This document shows positions 8,711 through 15,548 of a stretch of DNA of 34,195 bases, piece by piece. The translations under genes were made by a program, and so were the position numbers. A model generated the notes under the pieces. The model was not told the DNA's origin, searched no databases, and saw only the letters and a list, made by a program, of their open reading frames with translations. Position 1 is the stretch's first letter. Every line of letters starts with the position of its first letter. Origin of the DNA: a bacterium (GTDB lineage: Bacteria > Cyanobacteriota > Vampirovibrionia > Gastranaerophilales > Gastranaerophilaceae); NCBI GenBank assembly GCA_017633675.1, contig JAGBOW010000105.1, positions 1-34,195 on the forward strand. The letters run 5' to 3'.

Positions 8711-9511
8711 TTATACATTATTTATAATTTCGAGAATAAGAGATTTAAATTTTGTTTTAGCTTTGTTTGCTGCAACAATTACGTCCTCATGAGAGAGCTT
8801 ATCTCCTGAAGAAGAACTTGAACTGTTTGTAATACAACTAATACCTAAAATATTCAGACCGCAATAGTTTCCGACAATAGCCTCCGGAACGGTTGACATA
8901 CCAACTGCATCTGCCCCAAGCATTCTCATCATATTGATTTCTGATGGAGTTTCATAAGAAGGCCCGGAATTAGCCCAATAAATGCCTTTTTGAATATCAA
9001 TGCCGAGTTTTTGGGCGCATTTTTCGGCTAAATTAATAAGTGATTTTTTATAGACCTCCGACATATCGGGAAATCTTTCGCCTAAACTATCGTCATTCGC
9101 CCCTATAAGAGGATTTGTCCCCATATTATTTATATGGTCAGTTATAATCATCAAATCGGCAGGGTGAAAACTTTCATTCACCGCACCTGCCGCATTAGTC
9201 AGAATAAGAGTTTTTACACCCAGTTTTTTCATAATTTTTACGGGATAAGTGATTTCGGAGATGTCATGCCCTTCATAAAAATGATTTCTGCCCTGCATCA
9301 TTACGACATTTTTGCCGTTAATTTCGGCAAAAACAAGTCTGCCTTTATGACCTTTTACGGTTGATTTTATAAAGTTGGGAATTTCATTATAAGAAATTGC
9401 ATAATCACAATATTCATCAGCAAATTCACCCAAACCCGAACCCAAAATTATTCCTATTTCAGGTTTAAAATTATTTGTTTTTTCGTTTATAAATTTGACC
9501 GTATCTTCCAT
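8711..9511 (-). CDS. punA: Purine nucleoside phosphorylase
   Basis: 266 residues, the usual length for trimeric PNP (about 270). It splits inosine and guanosine with phosphate to the base and ribose-1-phosphate in the purine salvage pathway. Family motifs appear in order: IGIILGSGLGEFAD (phosphate loop), STVKGHKGRLV, MMQGRNHFYEGHD, TLILTNAAGAVN, then SGPSYETPSEINMM and the base-binding GADAVGMSTVPEAIV. After CITN the sequence has a run of serines (SSSSSSGDKLSHEDV) where other members have a short Ala/Gly loop. This helps bind the base and looks like a tolerated variation. RBS GAGGG precedes the ATG. It is encoded near upp, another salvage gene, though on the other strand. Confidence 0.93.
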   Translation of the reverse strand: MEDTVKFINEKTNNFKPEIGIILGSGLGEFADEYCDYAISYNEIPNFIKSTVKGHKGRLVFAEINGKNVVMMQGRNHFYEGHDISEITYPVKIMKKLGVKTLILTNAAGAVNESFHPADLMIITDHINNMGTNPLIGANDDSLGERFPDMSEVYKKSLINLAEKCAQKLGIDIQKGIYWANSGPSYETPSEINMMRMLGADAVGMSTVPEAIVGNYCGLNILGISCITNSSSSSSGDKLSHEDVIVAANKAKTKFKSLILEIINNV

Positions 9512-9535
9512 ATATCCCTCTTATCCGTCCCTCAG

Positions 9536-9565
9536 ACACCTTCTCCTAAAATAGGAGAGAAGTGT
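9536..9565. repeat. CCTTCTCCT…AGGAGAGAAG hairpin repeat
   Basis: An imperfect palindrome (TTCTCCTA, 3-nt loop, TAGGAGA) between punA and rpoZ. It is of the same purine/pyrimidine-strand type as the repeats inside the pilin leader at 23717 and nadC at 18194, so it seems to be a dispersed family. Confidence 0.45.
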
Positions 9566-9575
9566 AAAAAGCACA

Positions 9576-9609
9576 AAAATGCACAAAATATATTTATTTT
9601 GCGCATTTT
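9576..9609 (-). terminator. Terminator of rpoZ
   Basis: A 14-bp stem: AAAATGCRCAAAAT at 9576-9589 with its partner at 9596-9609, one G·U pair, 6-nt loop. It lies just after the rpoZ stop on the minus strand and ends in T's. Confidence 0.75.
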
Positions 9610-9618
9610 AAAAAATAA

Positions 9619-9861
9619 TTAACCTACTAATCTGTCATCATCAGCTTCTGCTGCTTTAACCATGATTGCATGTTCTACAGGATTTTCTTTTTTATAACCT
9701 GTATCAAAATTTTCTTCAAAACTGAATTCGTCATGAGCCTTTTTGGCTTGATTTTCATCAACCAGTCTTTTTGCCAATTCCGCTATTTCATATACAAGCT
9801 GATACCTGTTTTCGGTATTTTCATTCAAATCCCATGCAACTCTTATAATTTGATCCATCAT
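9619..9861 (-). CDS. rpoZ: RNA polymerase omega subunit
   Basis: 80 residues. ENRYQLVYEIAELAKRLVDE corresponds to the omega core helix ('xRYxLVxxAAxRAxxL'). The C-terminal ENPVEHAIMVKAAEADDDRL matches the 'KPVIRAIxEMSDE' ending of cyanobacterial omega subunits. Omega binds the beta-prime subunit and helps assemble RNA polymerase. RBS AGAGGT lies before the ATG; the gene is single and followed by its own hairpin. The short length and divergence leave some doubt, but both diagnostic blocks are present in the right order. Confidence 0.7.
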   Translation of the reverse strand: MMDQIIRVAWDLNENTENRYQLVYEIAELAKRLVDENQAKKAHDEFSFEENFDTGYKKENPVEHAIMVKAAEADDDRLVG

Positions 9862-9913
9862 AATAATTTACCTCTTTTTAGCAATCATATAATACAAATA
9901 AAATTTTCGCAAG

Positions 9914-9942
9914 TGGCAAAAAAACATGTGTTGTTGTATAAT
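9914..9942 (+). promoter_or_regulatory. Promoter of the MCE gene; leaderless start
   Basis: A perfect TATAAT (9937-9942) lies 6 nt before the ATG at 9949; a weak -35 (TGGCAA) is 17 nt upstream. No Shine-Dalgarno sequence precedes the ATG, so the mRNA probably starts at or next to the start codon. Confidence 0.5.
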
Positions 9943-9948
9943 CGGGTC

Positions 9949-10563
9949 ATGGTTAAAGAAGATATTCGCAGATATATATGGATAGAATTTGTTATATGGC
10001 TTCTTATCCTGTTTTTTATAATTTGCGGAGTCCGAATTTATAATTATAAAATTGCAAAAAAACTTGTTACATACCAGATATTTATTTCTGATGCGGACGG
10101 TTTAATTGTCGGTTCTCCAGTCAGATATATGGGAGTTCCGGTAGGGTATATCAATAAAATAAAAATAGTATCGGACGAAGTTTATCTGAAAATCGTTATT
10201 ACCCAAAAAGATTTTAAATTCCCGAAAGGTGTTATTGCAACAGTCGAATTTAACGGTATGGGAGGTTCAAAATCTCTTGAAATATATCCTCCGACAGAAG
10301 AAAGTTTATTATCCGGAAAAATTATTGCAGTTCAAAACCCAAGACGTTTAAGTGATGCAACATCTCTTTTGGCTGATATGTTCGGAAAAATTAACTCAAT
10401 AACTTCCAGAATGTCATATTTTGCAAGAGAAGTCGGCGTTGTTGATTTTAAAAACGGTGTTGATACAAAAGGCATTGAGGACAATATGGATACTGCTGAT
10501 ATATTGATAAATAAAGTTATAAATGAGGAGTTAAAATATGAAGAACGTAAAAGTAATAAATAA
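9949..10563 (+). CDS. MCE (MlaD-like) lipid-transport protein
   Basis: 204 residues. One membrane anchor (about 11-32, FVIWLLILFFIICGVRIYNY) followed by a single MCE domain at about 40-118: YQIFISDADGLIVGSPVRYM, GVPVGYINKIKIV, then PKGVIATVEFNGMGGSKSLE. This is the MlaD layout: an inner-membrane anchored ring that passes phospholipids between inner membrane and outer membrane. The C-terminal tail is short, without a long coiled coil. The frame is open far upstream (to 9670) but that part is antisense to rpoZ, so I place the start at 9949 where the -10 box ends 6 nt earlier. The 3' end overlaps upp by 26 nt. No MlaE/MlaF partner is in the window. Confidence 0.85.
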   Translation: MVKEDIRRYIWIEFVIWLLILFFIICGVRIYNYKIAKKLVTYQIFISDADGLIVGSPVRYMGVPVGYINKIKIVSDEVYLKIVITQKDFKFPKGVIATVEFNGMGGSKSLEIYPPTEESLLSGKIIAVQNPRRLSDATSLLADMFGKINSITSRMSYFAREVGVVDFKNGVDTKGIEDNMDTADILINKVINEELKYEERKSNK

Positions 10564-11185
10564 TCCCGTAGTACTTTTAAATCTTTGTACAATGCGTGAC
10601 AAAAATACTGACAGTCAGGGTGTAAGAATTGCAACAAGAAAAATTACGAGATGTCTTTTATATGAAGCCTGTAAAAATCTTCCGCTTGTTGAAAAAGATG
10701 TTACAACGCCTTTGACTACATTTAAAGCAAAAACTGTTGACCCCGATATAAATTTGATTATTTCACCAATTTTGAGAGCAGGTCTTATATTTACTGATGA
10801 AGCTATTGATATCTTGCCTCAAGCAACAATTCGTCATATCGGCATGTACAGAGATGAAAAAACCTTAAAACCCGTTTGGTACTATAATAAAGTACCAATG
10901 GAAGCACCAAATCCCGAAAAATTCTATGTTTATATTACGGATCCGATGCTTGCAACCGGAAATTCTCTTATAGAAGCAATAAAATTATATGCGGATAAAG
11001 GAATACCTTCGGAAAACATAAAGTGTTTATGCATAATTTCAGCTCCTCAGGGAATTGAAAATATACATAAAACTTATCCTGATGTGGAAATTATAACAGC
11101 AGCGATTGACGATTATTTGAATGAAAAAGGTTATATCGTTCCCGGCATGGGTGATGCGGGAGACAGAATTTTTAATACGCTGTAA
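10538..11185 (+). CDS. upp: Uracil phosphoribosyltransferase
   Basis: 215 residues, usual length (about 208). It makes UMP from uracil and PRPP in pyrimidine salvage. Visible family blocks: N-terminal VKVINNPVVLLNLCTMRDKN, the dimer/active-site segment ISPILRAGLIFTDEAIDILP, the PRPP loop VYITDPMLATGNSLIEAI, and the uracil-binding C-terminus YIVPGMGDAGDRIFNT. RBS GAGGAG lies 8 nt before the ATG, inside the end of the MCE gene, so the two are translationally linked although their functions differ. A heptamer-repeat hairpin follows before pgk. Confidence 0.95.
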   Translation: MKNVKVINNPVVLLNLCTMRDKNTDSQGVRIATRKITRCLLYEACKNLPLVEKDVTTPLTTFKAKTVDPDINLIISPILRAGLIFTDEAIDILPQATIRHIGMYRDEKTLKPVWYYNKVPMEAPNPEKFYVYITDPMLATGNSLIEAIKLYADKGIPSENIKCLCIISAPQGIENIHKTYPDVEIITAAIDDYLNEKGYIVPGMGDAGDRIFNTL

Positions 11186-11232
11186 GGTCGTATAAGGATT
11201 GCATTTCTTGTTTTTTCTTTTTATAATCTTGT

Positions 11233-11348
11233 GTGAGTGGTGAGTTGTGAGTAGTGAAAAGTTCTTATCATAAAACAACCATAACAAAATTTTATTAATA
11301 TTAATTACGTAAAGAACTACTCACCATTCACCACTCACTATTCACTAG
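11233..11348. repeat. Inverted pair of heptamer arrays between upp and pgk
   Basis: Left arm (11233-11261): units GTGAGTG, GTGAGTT, GTGAGTA, GTGAAAA. Right arm (11317-11348) carries the complementary units CTACTCA, CCATTCA, CCACTCA, CTATTCA. The arms can fold into a long hairpin around an AT-rich centre. The layout is like the STRR heptamers of filamentous cyanobacteria. Its right arm ends about 20 nt before the pgk start. Confidence 0.8.
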
Positions 11349-11367
11349 ATAAAAAAGGAGAAAAAAC

Positions 11368-12585
11368 ATGAAAAAATCTATCAATGATTTAGGCGACGTT
11401 AGAGGTAAACGTGCATTAGTCAGAGTTGATGTTAATGTTCCTCTTGACGCAGACAAGAACGTTACCGACGATACAAGAATTCAGGCAATCGTTCCGACCG
11501 TAAGAGCATTACAGGAAAAAGGAGCTAAAATTATTCTTATGGCTCACTTAGGCAGACCAAAAGGCGAATGGAACATGGAATTTACGCTTGAACCTGTTGC
11601 AAAACACATGTCAAAAGTTTTGGGCGAAGATGTTTTATTCGTTAAATCACCTGTAGGTGACGGTGCAGAAAGTGAACTTGCAAACTTGAAAGACGGTCAG
11701 GTAGCTTTATTGGAAAACATTCGTTTTTATAAAGCCGAAGAAGCTAAAGATGATGATATGACTTTTGCAGAAGAACTTGCAAAACTTGGTGATTTCTATG
11801 TAAATGACGCATTCGGCGCAGCTCACAGAAAACATACTTCTACCGCTAAAGTTGCTCAACTTGTAAAACCGGCTGTTGCGGGTTTGTTGATGGAAAAAGA
11901 AATAAGATGCTTATCTCAGGCTCTTGATAATCCTGTAAGACCTTTCACAGCAGTTGTTGGCGGAGCTAAAGTTTCTTCTAAAATCGGTGTTTTGGAAAAC
12001 CTGTTAGACAAAGTTGATAATATGATTATCGGCGGTGGTATGGCTTATACTTTCGTTAAAGCTAACGGCGGTAAAATCGGTAATTCCATTTGCGAAGACG
12101 ACCAATTAGAAACTGCAAAAGCAATTGAAAAGAAAGCACAAGAAAAAGGCGTAAAACTTGTTATGGCGACTGATGTTTTGGTTACTGACGATTTTTCAGG
12201 AAACGGAACAAACAAATTTGTTAAAATCAACGAAATTCCTGACGGATTTGAGGGAGTTGATGCTGGGCTAGATTCAAGAAAAGCATTTGCTGAAGTTTTG
12301 AAATCTTCGAAAACTATTCTCATGAACGGCCCTGTTGGTGCCTTTGAAAATCCGAAATTTGCTGAAGGAACAAAAGCAGTTTTAGAAGCTATTGTTGAAG
12401 CTACAAAAAATGGTGCAGTATCCGTTATCGGCGGTGGTGATTCTGTTTCGGCGGCTAAGAAATTCTGTAAAGCTGAAGATTTCACTCACGTTTCAACAGG
12501 CGGCGGAGCATCACTTGAATTTATCGAAGGAAAAGTTCTCCCCGGTGTTGCAGCTTTAGATGAAGCATTAGCAGAAGTAAGATAA
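11368..12585 (+). CDS. pgk: Phosphoglycerate kinase
   Basis: 405 residues, close to the usual 390-400. It transfers phosphate between 1,3-bisphosphoglycerate and ADP in glycolysis. Motifs in order: KRALVRVDVNVPLD, ILMAHLGRPKGEWN, LLENIRFYKAEEAKDDD, YVNDAFGAAHRKHTS, FTAVVGGAKVSSKIGVL (nucleotide domain), LMNGPVGAFENP and the phosphate-binding VIGGGDSVSAAKKF, then STGGGASLEFIEGK. AAAGGAG lies 7 nt before the ATG. Codon use is richer in GC-ending codons than in its neighbours, as expected for a highly expressed gene. A terminator follows the stop. It is the only glycolytic gene here. Confidence 0.97.
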   Translation: MKKSINDLGDVRGKRALVRVDVNVPLDADKNVTDDTRIQAIVPTVRALQEKGAKIILMAHLGRPKGEWNMEFTLEPVAKHMSKVLGEDVLFVKSPVGDGAESELANLKDGQVALLENIRFYKAEEAKDDDMTFAEELAKLGDFYVNDAFGAAHRKHTSTAKVAQLVKPAVAGLLMEKEIRCLSQALDNPVRPFTAVVGGAKVSSKIGVLENLLDKVDNMIIGGGMAYTFVKANGGKIGNSICEDDQLETAKAIEKKAQEKGVKLVMATDVLVTDDFSGNGTNKFVKINEIPDGFEGVDAGLDSRKAFAEVLKSSKTILMNGPVGAFENPKFAEGTKAVLEAIVEATKNGAVSVIGGGDSVSAAKKFCKAEDFTHVSTGGGASLEFIEGKVLPGVAALDEALAEVR

Positions 12586-12591
12586 GTCTTT

Positions 12592-12640
12592 TTAGCAGAC
12601 GATAGGACTTATATGGCTATAGGTCGATAAGACTGTTAAA
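12592..12640. repeat. Degenerate octamer array after pgk
   Basis: On the minus strand it reads AGTCTTATCGACCTATAGCC and continues in 8-nt steps, a diverged copy of the ATCGCCCT array seen in nadB, nadC and at 24735. It sits between the pgk stop and the pgk terminator. Confidence 0.6.
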
Positions 12641-12641
12641 T

Positions 12642-12686
12642 AAAAAAGCGATATTGGTAAAATGGTACTGATATCGCTTTTTTATT
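12642..12686. terminator. Bidirectional terminator between pgk and tcdA
   Basis: AAAAAAGCGATAT (12642-12654) pairs with ATATCGCTTTTTT (12671-12683), 13 bp with a 16-nt loop. It has T's on the right and A's on the left, so it can serve both converging genes; it overlaps the last codons of tcdA. Confidence 0.85.
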
Positions 12687-13389
12687 TTTGAATCAAATCA
12701 TTTATAACTTCACTTGCAATTATCAACCCCATAACTGAAGGACAAAATGCATTACTTCCCGGAATTTGATGTTTTACGGAAATTTCATTACTTTTTGGGG
12801 GTTTGAGCGGTTTTTCTTTTGAGAAAACAACTTTTACTTTTGTTATTTTTCGTTTTTTTAATTCCTGTCTGATTACTCTGGCAAGAGGGCAAACAGAAGT
12901 TTCCGAAATATCAGCAACTTCGAATTTTGCAGGATCCAGTTTGTTTCCTGCACCCATTGCACAAATAATCGGGGTATTAACCTTTTTACATTCTTCGATT
13001 AAAGAAAGTTTTCCGACAACCGTATCTATTGCATCAATAACATAGTTATATTCGGAAAAATTAAATAAACTTTTTGTTTCAGAAGTATAGAATGTTTTAA
13101 ATTTCTTTATATTAACATTCGGATTAATATCTCTGATTCTTTCTTCCATAACATCAACCTTTGATTTTCCTATAGTTGAATGTGTTGCAATAATTTGCCT
13201 GTTTAAATTTGTAATACAAACTTCATCATTATCAATTATATCAATATTACCCAGTCCGCTCCTGATTAGAGCTTCTACGACATAACCTCCTACACCGCCT
13301 ATTCCGAATACGGCAACATGTGCATTTTTAAGTTTTTCTATGGCATCAGAGCCTATTAATAATTCTGTTCTTGAAAACTGGTCTTGCAT
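12682..13389 (-). CDS. tcdA: tRNA threonylcarbamoyladenosine dehydratase
   Basis: 235 residues of the ThiF/MoeB/E1-like family. It makes the cyclic form of t6A at position 37 of ANN-reading tRNAs, using ATP. N-terminal FSRTELLIGSDAIEKL is typical of TcdA; the nucleotide loop is VAVFGIGGVGGYVVEALIRS, followed by IDIIDNDEVCITNLNRQ (Asp and Arg of the adenylation site) and YVIDAIDTV. The active-site region ends with ETSVCPLARVIRQELKK, and GSNAFCPSVMGLIIASEV closes the domain. It lacks the CxxC zinc pairs and the Cys arrangement of MoeB/ThiF, which supports TcdA. The -10 box (TATAAT) is 7 nt from the ATG with no SD sequence. It converges on pgk across a shared terminator. Confidence 0.88.
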   Translation of the reverse strand: MQDQFSRTELLIGSDAIEKLKNAHVAVFGIGGVGGYVVEALIRSGLGNIDIIDNDEVCITNLNRQIIATHSTIGKSKVDVMEERIRDINPNVNIKKFKTFYTSETKSLFNFSEYNYVIDAIDTVVGKLSLIEECKKVNTPIICAMGAGNKLDPAKFEVADISETSVCPLARVIRQELKKRKITKVKVVFSKEKPLKPPKSNEISVKHQIPGSNAFCPSVMGLIIASEVINDLIQK

Positions 13390-13396
13390 AATTTGG

Positions 13397-13424
13397 ATTA
13401 TAGAATAAAAACATTTTAAACCAA
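13397..13424 (-). promoter_or_regulatory. Promoter of tcdA; leaderless start
   Basis: On the minus strand TTGGTT (13424-13419), 16-nt spacer, TATAAT (13402-13397), then 7 nt to the ATG. The -35 box lies inside the last codons of the response-regulator gene. Confidence 0.6.
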
Positions 13425-14075
13425 CCCCTCTTTCAAAGCTTTAACAGCAGCTTGCGTTCTGTCATCTACAACAAGTTTCTGAATAATATTACAGACATGG
13501 GCTTTTGCGGTGTGTTCCGAAATAGTTAATTCCTGAGCAATTTCACTGTTAGAAAGTCCTTCTACAACCAATTTTAAAACTTCATATTCTCTTTGGGTAA
13601 GATTTGCATGCTGTTCTTTAAACATTGCTCTTGACATTTGGCGCGGCGGGATTACACCGCAGTTTTTCTCTCTCAAAATAGGTACAACCTTAGGATCCAA
13701 CCACATAGCACCGTCATAAACCGTTTTAATAACCATTTTTAAAGTATCCGTATTAATATCTTTTAAAGCATAAGCACAAGCTCCCGCATGAAGTGCATCT
13801 AAAACTTCCTGTTCGGATAAATGCGCGGTTAAAATTACGATTTTTGCTTTACAATCATATTCAATAATTCTTTTGGCAGCTTCAATACCCGAAATATCGG
13901 GTAAACCGATATCCATAAGAACAATATCAGGTTTATTCAGTCTGTATTTTTCAATTGCTTCTTTTCCCCGTTCGGCTTCATATGAAACAACTATCTCATT
14001 CTGTCCCTCAAACAATGAGATTAACCCTACTCTTATGAGTTTTTGATCTTCTACAAGTAATACGTTTATTGTCAT
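13416..14075 (-). CDS. NarL/FixJ-family response regulator
   Basis: 219 residues. Receiver domain 1-120: acidic pair in VLLVEDQKLIRVG, phosphoacceptor Asp in DIVLMDIGLPDISG, Thr in IVILTAHLSEQEV, Lys in AYALKDINTDTL. A linker (IPPRQMSRAMFKEQ) leads to a LuxR-type helix-turn-helix at about 155-215: LTQREYEVLKLVVEGLSNSE, IAQELTISEHTAKAHVCNII. All receiver residues needed for phosphorylation are present. No histidine kinase lies within the window, so it is an orphan here. RBS GAGGAG precedes the ATG. It lies upstream of tcdA on the same strand, but tcdA has its own promoter. The target genes and signal are unknown. Confidence 0.93.
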   Translation of the reverse strand: MTINVLLVEDQKLIRVGLISLFEGQNEIVVSYEAERGKEAIEKYRLNKPDIVLMDIGLPDISGIEAAKRIIEYDCKAKIVILTAHLSEQEVLDALHAGACAYALKDINTDTLKMVIKTVYDGAMWLDPKVVPILREKNCGVIPPRQMSRAMFKEQHANLTQREYEVLKLVVEGLSNSEIAQELTISEHTAKAHVCNIIQKLVVDDRTQAAVKALKEGLV

Positions 14076-14380
14076 GGTAATATCTCCTCAGTATTACTTA
14101 TAAAATCTATTTGCCCTCAATTAATCCCTTTTTTTAGGATTACCAACGGCAATATTAATGCTTTATAATTTTTAAATATTATTTATATTCAAATTTTTAT
14201 CTTTCGTGCATTTTAAATAATATGCCATTCCAAACTGCGGTTTATTTTGTGTTTTTTCGACTCTCATGATTAAATTCCTCTTTCCGTTATATTAAAACTT
14301 ATAAAAAATAATTTGTAAGAATGAACAAATTTGTTTGGAATTTCGTTACAATTATATAGAAAAACGAAAGGAGATTTTTT
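14076..14380. other. 305-nt intergenic region between divergent genes
   Basis: AT-rich spacer that must hold the promoters of the response regulator (leftward) and the His-rich protein (rightward). I see only weak -10-like boxes (for example TATATA at about 14354) and no good -35 partner, no hairpin with a T run, no repeat of the families found elsewhere, and no credible small gene. Confidence 0.5.
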
Positions 14381-14680
14381 ATGTCAGATGAAATCAAAGA
14401 AGAAAAGAAATGTAATTGCTGCATTTCAGAAGATTACAAGAGATTTTTATTAACAATTTTAGCTTCATTTTTAGGATGTTTGGTTGCGCTCTGCTTATAC
14501 GGTGCTGCTACAAAACCTCAAATACCACCGCAGCCATGTCCTTTAATCAGAATGGAAGCTCCTAATTTCGGACACCATAGAGGTAATCACCCGGAATTTA
14601 ATCACAGAAAAACAGACAAAAGATTTGAACACAAAAAATTTGATGAATTAAAAATGAATGAACACAAAAAGGAAAAATAA
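14381..14680 (+). CDS. Small His-rich membrane-anchored protein
   Basis: 99 residues that I do not recognise. A charged N-terminus with three cysteines (KKCNCCISED) precedes one membrane span at about residues 23-42 (LLTILASFLGCLVALCLYGA). After a Pro-rich turn (PQIPPQPCP) comes a soluble tail rich in His, Lys and Asn, with seven or more histidines (FGHHRGNHPEFNHRKTDKRF). The tail would face the periplasm and could bind metal ions, but only composition supports that. RBS AAAGGAG precedes the ATG at the usual distance. A compact terminator follows, so it is a single-gene unit, divergent from the response regulator. That arrangement might mean regulation by it. Confidence 0.65.
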   Translation: MSDEIKEEKKCNCCISEDYKRFLLTILASFLGCLVALCLYGAATKPQIPPQPCPLIRMEAPNFGHHRGNHPEFNHRKTDKRFEHKKFDELKMNEHKKEK

Positions 14681-14691
14681 AAAAAACAATT

Positions 14692-14719
14692 AAGGGATAA
14701 TGAGAATTATCCCTTTTTG
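14692..14719 (+). terminator. Terminator with GAGA tetraloop
   Basis: AAGGGATAAT (14692-14701), loop GAGA, ATTATCCCTT (14706-14715), then T's. Perfect 10-bp stem directly after the His-rich protein gene. Confidence 0.9.
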
Positions 14720-14736
14720 TGTATTAAAATAATGCT

Positions 14737-15453
14737 ATGATTGAACTTTCATTAAAAACCAAAGATGATATAAGTATAAAAATTAATCAGTATAAAACGG
14801 GGCATAATGAAGTTGTAATAATTTGTCCCGGCTGGTTTATGACAAAAGACAGCAATGCTTTTACAAAAATTGCCGAAGAGCTTTCAAAAGATTTTGATAT
14901 AATATCCATGGATTTCAGAGGTCACGGAAAAAGTTCCGGATTTTACACATTTACATCTAAAGAAACTTCCGATTTACAATCCGTAGTTGATTTTGCAAAA
15001 CAAAATTATTCCAAAATATATCTGGCGGGATTTTCTTTAGGCGGAGCACAGGTGCTTATACATGAAGCTCTTTATCACAATGTTGATAAAATTATTGCGG
15101 TTTCGGCTCCGTCTGATTTTGACAAAATAGAAAATAAAGTATGGCGAAAAGAAGCATTTATTCCGACTTTCAAAAAATTTGAATGGAAACGCTGGATTTC
15201 AATTCGTCCTTCATTAATTATACAAACAAAAATTAAGCCCGTAGACATTGTAAAACAAATAAATGTTCCTGTTCTTTTTATTGCGGGGAAAAAAGATCCT
15301 ACAGTTTGTCCTTGGCACACTCAAAAACTTTATGAAAAAGCTGTTTGCCCTAAAAAATTTGAATTGTTTGAAAACGGAATACACGCAGAAGATTTGTATT
15401 TATCGGAACCCAAAAGGTTCATTAATTTGTGTCTGGAATTTCTGAAAGGATAA
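14737..15453 (+). CDS. Alpha/beta hydrolase (serine esterase-like)
   Basis: 238 residues. Alpha/beta-hydrolase fold with a full triad: oxyanion region VIICPGWFMTKDS, MDFRGHGKSSG loop, nucleophile Ser in LAGFSLGGAQVL (about residue 97), acid in LFIAGKKDPTVCPWH and His in ELFENGIHAEDL. There is no signal peptide, so it is cytoplasmic. Substrate unknown; the overall length and HGKSSG loop fit small carboxylesterases or acylglycerol-type lipases. A TAAAAT box 6 nt before the ATG and no SD sequence suggest a leaderless mRNA, but no good -35 is visible. It lies 95 nt before nadB on the same strand. Confidence 0.85.
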   Translation: MIELSLKTKDDISIKINQYKTGHNEVVIICPGWFMTKDSNAFTKIAEELSKDFDIISMDFRGHGKSSGFYTFTSKETSDLQSVVDFAKQNYSKIYLAGFSLGGAQVLIHEALYHNVDKIIAVSAPSDFDKIENKVWRKEAFIPTFKKFEWKRWISIRPSLIIQTKIKPVDIVKQINVPVLFIAGKKDPTVCPWHTQKLYEKAVCPKKFELFENGIHAEDLYLSEPKRFINLCLEFLKG

Positions 15454-15548
15454 ATAATATTGTCATTTGTCCTTATTCTGTAAAATATTTATAAAGAATA
15501 ATGATAATTACATTTTTTTGGATTATCATATTATAAAAGGCAAATAAT

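Noticed and set aside
9670-9948. An N-terminal extension of the MCE protein by 93 residues
   Set aside because: It is antisense to rpoZ, lacks family features, and the -10 box lies 6 nt before the ATG at 9949.
11233-11348. CRISPR array suggested by regular repeats
   Set aside because: Units of 7-8 nt without unique spacers of 30 nt or so, arranged as inverted arms, with no cas genes.
14076-14380. A riboswitch or small RNA in the 305-nt gap
   Set aside because: No conserved core, no hairpin with a T run and no strong promoter could be seen.
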